Made by a program: the position numbers and the translations under genes | Source: JANQIV01 sp050117315 | Lineage (GTDB): Bacteria > Bacteroidota > Ignavibacteria > Ignavibacteriales > Melioribacteraceae | Length of the DNA stretch: 10,038 nt | Assembly: GCA_050117315.1 (NCBI GenBank) | Contig: JASFMY010000180.1 | Span: forward strand, 1 to 10,038 | Reading direction: 5' to 3' | The notes under the pieces: model-generated | The model's input: only the letters and a program-made list of their open reading frames with translations | What the model was told of the DNA's origin: nothing | Databases searched by the model: none | In this document: piece after piece, positions 6,701 through 10,038 of the stretch | How the letters are laid out: the number at the start of each line of letters is the position of its first letter | Numbering within the stretch: position 1 is the stretch's first letter

Positions 6701-8677
6701 GATCCGATGAACAGAACTGAAAGATTTGAGTATGATGAAGCCGGCAGGGTAACAAAACAAATTCTTCCTAACAATGAAGAAATACTTTATACTTATGACG
6801 ACAAAGGCAACCTGCTTTCAATACAGCCTCCGGGAAAACCTGCTCATTACTTTAATTATACCCCGGTTGATTTTACAAGCGACTATACTCCTCCGGCAAT
6901 TCCCGGAGACAGTTCATCTACGATTTATAATTATAACCTCGATAAGCAGCTTACAAGTATTCAGTTCTCCGACAGTACATTTGTTGAATTTGAATACGAC
7001 ACAACCGGCTGCGGATGTGCCGGCGTAGGCAAACCAAGCAGAGTTATTTTTGACCGGGGAGTGTATTTATACAACTACGATTCTCAAACCGGTTTACTTG
7101 ATTTAATATCTACGTCCGACAGTAATTCGTTATTATTTGATTATGATGGTTCTTTACCTAAATCCGTTGAATGGGTTGGAGATGTTAAAGGCAAAGTATC
7201 AGTTGATTATAACAATGATTTCCAGGTTACCTCCCAGACTATTAATGATACAAATACGATTTCATTTAATTATGATGATGACGGGTTATTAACTAACGCC
7301 GGAGGTTTGACATTAAATTATGATTCTCAGAACGGGTTACTAACTGGGACAGCAATCGACTCAGTTACAGATAGTTACTCATACAATAATTTTGGTGAGA
7401 TGAGCAGCTATGAAGCCTCTTTTAATGGTAGTAGTCTATTTAATACGGTTTTCACAAGAGATTCACTTGGAAGAATTACAAGTAAAACTGAAATAGTATT
7501 GGGTGATACAAATAGGTTTGGTTACAAGTATAACAGCGTTGGATATTTGGTAGAAGTAGAAAGAAATGATACCTTAATTTCTAAATATGAATACGATGCA
7601 AACGGCAATAGAACTAAGCAAATTTTACTAAATCAACAAACAACACTTTACGATACTGTAACAGCAGATTACGATGACCAGGATAGGTTACTAAGATACG
7701 GTAATAAATATTATACTTATGATAAAAAAGGCAATCTCACATCTCAAATCTCAGATCTTGCTTGCCCCGACTCTGTTTGCGGGGATACTACATACTATGC
7801 CTATGATAACTTTGGAAATCTTGTTGAGGCACTTGTCCCGAATGTAGGTGTAGTATCATATATAATTGACGGACAGAATAGAAGAATCGGTAAAATGGTA
7901 AATGGTGTAGTAGAAAAAAGATGGATATACGAGGACCAATTAAACCCAGTTGTAGAAGTAGACAGTGCAGGTAATATTGTTGCTAGATATGTATATTGTA
8001 GCAGAATAAACGTACCTGATTACATGATAAAGAATGATACAACTTACAAAGTTATCTCAGATCATTTAGGTTCGGTCAGATTAATCGTAAATTCACTTAC
8101 AAATGAAATTGTTCAAAGAATTACGTATGATGAATTTGGCAATATAACTTCGAATATTGAAGAACTATTTACACCATTTACATATGCCGGAGGAATTCAC
8201 GATGAACAAACAAATTTAGTAAGATTTGGAGCCAGAGACTATGATGCAGCTACTGGACGCTGGACTGCTAAAGACCCAACTTTATTTGGTGGAGGAAGTA
8301 CTAATCTATTCAAATATGTTATAAATGATCCTATCAATAAATTTGATTTTGAAGGAAAGCAAGGCGTTGACAAAGAAGATATAATTGATATAATTGAAAT
8401 TATGTATAATGCCTATAGTGAAGGGAAAGAACAAAAAGAAGCAATGGAATATTGGGCAGAATTAATAAATGATCCACAAAAAATGAGTAATACTGAATTG
8501 ATCAGATTGCAGTATGAACTTAAAAAGATTAAGGCTTTGGCTGATTATGGTGGGCCGGCAGGTCAAGTTGAAGCTCTTAAAAGATTTAATGAATTAATTG
8601 AAAAATATGAAAAGAAAACAAATAAACCTTGTCCAACATTAATAGAAAAGGAAAAACCATGGTGGAAAATATGGTAA
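737..8677 (+). CDS. Giant secreted teneurin-like YD-repeat/RHS protein (2646 aa)
   Basis: A very large exported protein expected to form a hollow YD-repeat shell that encloses or displays its C-terminus. Seen in order: signal peptide 1-23 (hydrophobic 7-19, cut VKA|QS); FN3 domains at 26-116, 125-214, 223-312 and 322-413, joined by Gly-rich linkers; three Ig-like domains of glucodextranase-B type at 417-498, 502-591 and 592-677; a carboxypeptidase-regulatory/TTR domain at 727-809 with HPEFGY (750-755) and DGMFDL (761-766); an FN-plug-like region at about 810-1018 (MPAPLPP at 880); a conserved linker (WDGLDAYGR, GGWTPDILHHYDP); NHL repeats at 1250-1640; YD repeats at about 1660-2430; RHS core at about 2438-2540 (DHLGS at 2442, YDAATGRW at 2502). 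The tip, 2541-2646, is helical, charged, ends PWWKIW and is unrecognised. No type IX secretion tail is visible. Homology from the TTR domain to the core is secure by motif. Toxin, adhesin or surface-structure roles remain open. The gene overlaps the TPR lipoprotein gene downstream. Confidence 0.95.
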   Translation: MHSISRIVISVLLSILCLIQVKAQSAPTLITPSDGATNVYTDQVFSWSSVEGATSYHIQISTSSYFGWNQIDESGITTTSYQASGLYIYTPYYWRVGVVTASGTVYSSARSFTTGSSSWGSGAAGPELIAPANNSTEIPTTYTFSWNEAQGADSYSLQVSTVSSFTNNQVDVTGLTDTSYQVTGLYYATTYYWRVGSESTSGTEYSGTWSFTTGLAGGGGATGPELYSPADGATGISTDAAFTWEEVTGATYRIQISTSQYFGLNQFDEDGLTLPNFTANGLYILTPYYWRVNATTASDTSDWSETYSFTTGTTGGGDPPQAPTLVSPNDNSTGISIDTVLQWNSSSGADSYGIQVSTDSSFASFVVNQSGLTDTSYNVTGLNNNIMYFWRANAANSYGTSGWSSVWRFTTEEAILPPVLTLTQPEDSTVTNDSIIVVSGSVEDSSNTVKINGSSVTVNGDGTFTGNVLLTEGMNEIRVAAYNSINDSVIVIRNTVLDTTAPFITITNPIDSLITNLDSIDITGTAYDISPFLLTINHVEGDGIDTLIVQTDSTFTGSYNLLEGENTFIIVAEDSLGNSSQIIRKVTLDSQAPVINITGPLDGLTTEDSLVTVEGIVTDSTDIELRINGIETAVGTGGLFSKEVALSVGLNIIYISAADQAGNSAYDSVNVTRVLVLLPPDPATVATPVDTTVSTLIYESTKFLYTGDDPIIKDVDTTAIEEYRLSVVRGAVTDDDGNALPGVKVEILDHPEFGYTLSRADGMFDLVGNGGGLFNIDYGKEGYIGVQRKVEVPWRGFSFADTAAMIQYDTTVTTISFNDTIEIAKGSTVTDKDGTRTALMMFKQGTNATMTLQDGSVVPLETINVRATEYTVGEDGPNKMPAPLPPTSGYTYCVELSVDEAVEAGATKVEFDTPVPFYVDNFLDFPSGVAVPTGYYDKQKAKWLPIQDGVVIDIIAISNGVAELDINDDGSADDPDTLFNNLGINESELKKIAQNYSPGNSVWRVELEHFSPVDLNYPVEYIDLGDNKSTILSEKKVDENKIKTNNEPVICGSIINSLSQSVIEVADITGVPFSLYYSSRNTKGYTEDYTAEIPLTEDSIPSSLQYISVKINVAGKDTSIIIPPASNLTTEFVWDGLDAYGREQNGELVMAIRIGYTYLPTYTYISRDAGALFSFARRPNTYFIGSGKLTREPITSYRFTGLKVGNYKTKHIIGGWTPDILHHYDPAAEKIYFGNGSSKKAEELGLIYQTVAGKKTSGSSGDGGPAIDAEFTVPYVGDVGPDGSIYIVDLFDNKIRKISPDGIISTIAGTGEYGFSGDDGLAVDAKLAFPLDVAVDEDGNIYIADTENYRIRKVDTNGIITTIAGNGDDGVSEDGTFADQGPLSYYFNIDVDKEGNIYVADHENFIIRQIDNNNRIFTIAGTGNVGYNGEDIFAVEADLTLGGDIVVDNEGNIYFTDVGTATVRKIGVDGILNTIAGTPLEYGNDGDGGEATEAKLSYPLGIDIDVNGNIYITDFDNNNIRVIDEGGIIFTVAGEGFSIDFDDDDIMITGVSSITGTKIKKVGIKSSFKEIIKQKRIGKKAAPKSYSINALNDESDEADPYEGYPAERARFESVNGLAAGKNGELYFSLETEIKEIGKLYENFTSSNYIIPSEDGSQVFKFNKFGKHIETLNALTGEPIFKFEYDEQGLITKIIDADSLITIIDRDSNGFPVSITSPFGEVTTLNLDANGYLASITNLANETYTYNYTSDGLLTEVEDPNNNSTIYTYDSKGFLIREDDAAGGFIELARTEYYNGMSVKKTTAEGYETDYLYVNRSDGSIQVIETDESELETETITDREGSITVNTPDGTISKTFYKPDPRFGMEAPLIDTLRIATPGQLESNFSQSKTITLYTGDQITGLVDTITINGKNTVIQYDGIANTFTTQTPEGRTSVMSTDSLSRPLQTSVPGIEAVSYTYDDNGFLTSVTQGTRTSLFDYDSTGRLASTTDPMNRTERFEYDEAGRVTKQILPNNEEILYTYDDKGNLLSIQPPGKPAHYFNYTPVDFTSDYTPPAIPGDSSSTIYNYNLDKQLTSIQFSDSTFVEFEYDTTGCGCAGVGKPSRVIFDRGVYLYNYDSQTGLLDLISTSDSNSLLFDYDGSLPKSVEWVGDVKGKVSVDYNNDFQVTSQTINDTNTISFNYDDDGLLTNAGGLTLNYDSQNGLLTGTAIDSVTDSYSYNNFGEMSSYEASFNGSSLFNTVFTRDSLGRITSKTEIVLGDTNRFGYKYNSVGYLVEVERNDTLISKYEYDANGNRTKQILLNQQTTLYDTVTADYDDQDRLLRYGNKYYTYDKKGNLTSQISDLACPDSVCGDTTYYAYDNFGNLVEALVPNVGVVSYIIDGQNRRIGKMVNGVVEKRWIYEDQLNPVVEVDSAGNIVARYVYCSRINVPDYMIKNDTTYKVISDHLGSVRLIVNSLTNEIVQRITYDEFGNITSNIEELFTPFTYAGGIHDEQTNLVRFGARDYDAATGRWTAKDPTLFGGGSTNLFKYVINDPINKFDFEGKQGVDKEDIIDIIEIMYNAYSEGKEQKEAMEYWAELINDPQKMSNTELIRLQYELKKIKALADYGGPAGQVEALKRFNELIEKYEKKTNKPCPTLIEKEKPWWKIW
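812..1975 (+). repeat. Four FN3-domain repeats in the RHS protein
   Basis: Four units of about 90 codons share the pattern P-x-NGAT...F-x-W...GA-x-SY-x-I/L-Q-I/V-ST...GL...YYWRV...FTTG. Units 1 and 3 resemble each other most (IQISTS-x-YFG-x-NQ, YTPYYWRV/LTPYYWRV), as do units 2 and 4 (QVST-x-SSF, GLTDTSY-x-VTGL). Such extracellular FN3 arrays usually act as spacers or carbohydrate/adhesion modules in secreted FCB-group proteins. Confidence 0.85.
1985..2767 (+). repeat. Three Ig-like (glucodextranase B-type) domain repeats
   Basis: Each unit of 80-90 codons begins with I/L-T-I/L-x-x-P-x-D-S-x-x-T and a V/I-x-GSV/GT strand. Units 1 and 2 continue with GTFTG/STFTG, LTEG/LLEG and N-x-I/F. Unit 3 is more divergent (LSVGLNIIYISAADQAGN). 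The domain type is inferred from this pattern. They probably extend the N-terminal stalk ahead of the shell. Confidence 0.75.
4484..5656 (+). repeat. NHL repeats: five clear blades plus a degenerate sixth
   Basis: The pattern D-x-x-GNIYI-x-D...IRK-I-x-x-x-GII-x-TIAGTG occurs five times between residues 1250 and 1536, with the inter-blade signature SGDGGPA at 1260-1266. A sixth, weaker blade (ARFESVNGLAAGKNGELYF) begins at about 1606. A six-bladed propeller is what teneurins carry at this position. A 69-residue low-complexity segment (1537-1605) separates blades five and six. Confidence 0.85.
5714..8356 (+). repeat. YD-repeat shell and RHS core
   Basis: Some 880 codons of repeats of the form YxYDxxGxLxxxxD..., for example FEYDEQGLITKI, YTYDSKGFLIRE and FEYDEAGRVTKQ, run into the RHS-associated core (DHLGSVRLIV, YDEFGN, RFGARDYDAATGRW, KDP, NLFKYVINDP). 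In known RHS and TcC proteins such repeats wind into a closed shell that holds the C-terminal peptide. Cys pairs at 2092/2094 (GCGCAG) and 2343/2348 (CPDSVC) could form disulfides in an exported protein. Confidence 0.9.
8659..8677 (+). promoter_or_regulatory. Gene overlap and start region of the TPR lipoprotein
   Basis: The end of the RHS gene and the start of the TPR gene share bases: ATG at 8671-8673 lies before the RHS stop TAA at 8675-8677, in another frame. A GGTGG stretch (8662-8666) could serve the 8671 start, and AAAAGGAAAAA just upstream could serve the ATG at 8659. This favours coupled expression without a separate promoter. Confidence 0.5.
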
Positions 8678-9705
8678 GAATTTTTTTTATTCTAGTAATC
8701 CTCATTTTTTTATCATGCTCACAAAGAGAAATTGATGAAAAATCAATTTATGAAATTGCTGAAATGAAAATAACAAATATTGATAAAGACGATATAGTAG
8801 ATAAAATTAATGAATTAACAAAAAATATAGATTCAAATAGGAAGTTACCTGAATCATTAGTGAAACGCGGCCTATATTTTACTAAACTAAGAAAATATGA
8901 TAAAGCAAAAAATGATTTATTTAGTGCATTAAAAATAGATTCGACATTTGTAGGACCTTATTTTGGTTTAGGATTGGTACTTCTTGATAAAGGTATGTAT
9001 GAACAATACATGCTTAAGTCTTCTAACAAATTAATGGATAATGATAGTACAGAATATAAAAAACTATATGAAAGAGCTAGGTTATATTTTACAAAAGCAA
9101 TACGCAGAGATAGTACATTAGATAATGTATTTGCATACAGAGCATTATCTAATGATTTGTTAAACAATTATAATTCCGCATTGCTGGATTATAAAGAAGC
9201 TATTAAAATAAATGAACGAATCGATTACTATGTTGATCGAGCTCTTTTATTTTTTAAATTAGATTCAATTGAAAAAGCCAATAATGATTTTAGAAGCGCT
9301 ATTGCGTTAACTGAAAAAAAGTCTGATTTATATTTCTTGAAGGCTTTTACTAATTCTGAACATGGTAATATAAATGAAGCAATTAAGGATTATACATGGC
9401 TAATAGAAAATGATTCTCTTGAAGATTATTCTCATTATCTCGAAAGAGCTAATTTATATAAGAGAATTGATTCCAATTTTCTTGCTTTAAAAGACTTGAA
9501 GACAATCAGTAAAATTGATCCTTCTATCAACTTTCAGAACTTTGATATAGCTGGTATATATGCAGAAATGGGATACAACGATTCAGCACTTGTTTATATT
9601 AGAAAAGCTCATATTTTCGGTGGTAATGAGAAAGAAGAATTTATTAAAGATGAAAGATTTAGAAATATTATTAAATATCAAGAATTCATTGCCATTTTTG
9701 ATTGA
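8671..9705 (+). CDS. TPR-repeat lipoprotein overlapping the RHS gene
   Basis: A 344-residue protein with a lipoprotein signal: M-V-R, hydrophobic IFFILVILIFL, then the lipobox LSC with the acceptor Cys at residue 16. From about residue 61 on it consists of helical TPR-like repeats (KRGLYFTKLRKYDKAKNDL, YVDRALLFFKLDSIEKAN, YFLKAFTNSEHGNINEAI), ending in DERFRNIIKYQEF, a common close of TPR proteins. Two ATGs are plausible (8659 and 8671). I prefer 8671 because the signal peptide starts cleanly there and GGTGG lies a few bases upstream; a TTG at 8629 is less likely. The start overlaps the RHS stop by 7 nt (ATGGTAA), implying translational coupling. It is much more AT-rich than the RHS gene body. 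It would sit on the periplasmic or outer face and bind a protein partner, perhaps the RHS protein or its tip. An immunity role is inferred only from position. Confidence 0.85.
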   Translation: MVRIFFILVILIFLSCSQREIDEKSIYEIAEMKITNIDKDDIVDKINELTKNIDSNRKLPESLVKRGLYFTKLRKYDKAKNDLFSALKIDSTFVGPYFGLGLVLLDKGMYEQYMLKSSNKLMDNDSTEYKKLYERARLYFTKAIRRDSTLDNVFAYRALSNDLLNNYNSALLDYKEAIKINERIDYYVDRALLFFKLDSIEKANNDFRSAIALTEKKSDLYFLKAFTNSEHGNINEAIKDYTWLIENDSLEDYSHYLERANLYKRIDSNFLALKDLKTISKIDPSINFQNFDIAGIYAEMGYNDSALVYIRKAHIFGGNEKEEFIKDERFRNIIKYQEFIAIFD

Positions 9706-9724
9706 CTATTCTTTTTTTAATGAT

Positions 9725-9768
9725 TTACTGCCAATGATCTCTTAGTGGTCATTGGCGGTAATTTATTT
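9725..9768 (+). terminator. Strong rho-independent terminator after the TPR gene
   Basis: TTACTGCCAATGATC (9725-9739) pairs with GGTCATTGGCGGTAA (9747-9761) over 15 bp, including two G-T wobbles, around a 7-nt loop. TTTATTT follows. It begins 19 nt after the TPR stop and would end the RHS-TPR transcript. Confidence 0.85.
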
Positions 9769-9824
9769 GGTAGCTTAATTGAAAGTTTATATTTGTTTAT
9801 GTTAATTTTTAGTCTCTATGGGTT

Positions 9825-9851
9825 CAATTCTCCGCTGTTTGAGGTGAATTG
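9825..9851. repeat. Imperfect hairpin, possibly part of a REP-like element
   Basis: CAATTC (9825-9830) pairs with GAATTG (9846-9851); inside, after a T-T mismatch, CC pairs with GG. It sits 22 nt before a stronger GC-rich hairpin, as in paired REP-like units. Function unknown. Confidence 0.3.
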
Positions 9852-9873
9852 GAAATATATTTAGCCGAGATAT

Positions 9874-9894
9874 CCCCGACCGCGTGCGGCGGGG
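9874..9894. repeat. GC-rich REP-like hairpin
   Basis: CCCCG (9874-9878) and CCGC (9880-9883) pair with GCGG (9886-9889) and CGGGG (9890-9894), with one bulged A, in an otherwise AT-rich stretch. Sequences of the type ATACCCCG...CGGGGTAGTTCATTTATA are familiar as dispersed intergenic hairpins; only one copy is visible here, so the family is an inference. A terminator is less likely because no clean T-tract follows. Confidence 0.45.
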
Positions 9895-9920
9895 TAGTTC
9901 ATTTATATAGCATTGTATAG

Positions 9921-9961
9921 TCCTGAAATAGGTTGACAAAAAAAGTCAACCAAAAACAGGA
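9921..9961. repeat. Palindrome inside the IS left end
   Basis: GGTTGAC (9931-9937) and GTCAACC (9945-9951) form a perfect 7-bp stem around seven A's. TCCTG (9921-9925) and CAGGA (9957-9961) extend it after an A/T-rich mismatch. It may be a transposase binding site or may shield OrfA from outside transcription; both are inferences. Confidence 0.6.
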
Positions 9962-9967
9962 CAAAAA

Positions 9968-10038
9968 ATGAAAAAAGAAAAATCACAACATTACAGCGAG
10001 CAGTTCAAAAGGCAAGTAGTCCAAGATGTATTAGAAGG
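9968..10038 (+). CDS. IS3-family transposase OrfA, N-terminus (partial)
   Basis: Twenty-three codons are visible before the window ends: MKKEKSQHYSEQF, KRQVVQDVLEG. The Y-S-x-x-F-K-x-x-V-V-x-x-V-L-x-G pattern is the usual start of the helix-turn-helix OrfA of IS3/IS911-like elements, which binds the terminal repeats and is normally joined to the DDE integrase OrfB by -1 frameshifting. The ATG follows an ACAGGACAAAAA stretch that can act as ribosome binding site (AGGA, 6 nt spacing). Whether the copy is intact cannot be seen. Confidence 0.75.
   Translation, partial: MKKEKSQHYSEQFKRQVVQDVLE

Larger units (their letters stand above)
9706..9913. other. Intergenic stretch between the TPR gene and the IS element
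   Basis: No gene is visible. It holds the terminator (9725-9768), an imperfect hairpin CAATTC/GAATTG (9825-9851) and a GC-rich hairpin (9874-9894). Confidence 0.6.
9914..10038 (+). mobile_element. Left end of an IS3-family insertion sequence (runs off the window)
   Basis: The element probably begins with TGTATAGTCCTG at 9914, matching the TG...CA ends of the IS3 family. Just inside lies the palindrome TCCTG-n5-GGTTGAC / GTCAACC-n5-CAGGA (9921-9961), then OrfA at 9968. The right end, OrfB and any target duplication lie beyond the window, so the exact left boundary is an estimate. Confidence 0.7.

Noticed and set aside
8629..8658. TTG start giving the TPR protein 14 more residues
   Set aside because: It would place a polar stretch (SNINRKGKTMVEN) before the lipoprotein signal and has no better ribosome binding site than the ATGs at 8659 and 8671.
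8357..8674. Known toxin (such as the GHH-type nuclease of teneurin ends) or a type IX secretion sorting domain at the C-terminus
   Set aside because: No His-rich GHH/HNH-like motif is present and there is no Gly/Ser-rich beta-sandwich tail with the usual sorting motifs. The tip is left as unrecognised.
9933..9938. TTGACA as a -35 box for OrfA
   Set aside because: No -10-like hexamer lies about 17 nt downstream, and the hexamer is part of the IS palindrome.
1..10038. CRISPR array, tRNA or rRNA genes
   Set aside because: No regular 24-40 bp repeats with spacers, no cloverleaf, and no rRNA-like stretch were seen. The repeats present encode protein domains.

Overview
The window comes from an AT-rich bacterial genome. 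The FN3 style (SYHIQIST.../YYWRV.../SFTTG), a signal peptide ending VKA-QS, and weak Shine-Dalgarno sequences suggest the Bacteroidota/Ignavibacteriota (FCB) side of the tree. That placement is an inference from style; no marker gene is present.

Layout. Positions 1-736 hold no convincing gene. They contain a short dispersed-repeat-like hairpin (about 37-58), a GC-richer island (about 86-268) with many small inverted repeats and a weak 55-codon ORF ending in a terminator-like hairpin, and two more stem-loops (434-500). Positions 737-8677 encode one giant secreted protein of 2646 residues. In order it has a signal peptide, four FN3 domains, three Ig-like domains, a carboxypeptidase-regulatory/transthyretin-like (TTR) domain, an FN-plug-like region, an NHL beta-propeller, a long YD-repeat shell, the RHS core, and an unrecognised 106-residue C-terminal tip. 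From the TTR domain onward this is the domain order of animal teneurins, in a bacterial YD-repeat protein.

The next gene (best start 8671, stop at 9705) overlaps the end of the giant gene by 7 nt. It encodes a TPR-rich lipoprotein and is followed by a strong rho-independent terminator (9725-9768). The two genes therefore look like one transcription and translation unit. The downstream gene sits where RHS-type polymorphic toxins usually carry their immunity gene, but neither the tip nor the TPR protein matches a toxin or immunity family I can name.

Positions 9762-9913 contain REP-like hairpins. At about 9914 the left end of an IS3-family insertion sequence begins, with a terminal palindrome and the first 23 codons of its OrfA, which runs off the window. 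The tip-plus-TPR end of the locus, its lower GC from about 7.4 kb onward, and the adjoining IS and REP-like elements together suggest an exchangeable accessory cassette.
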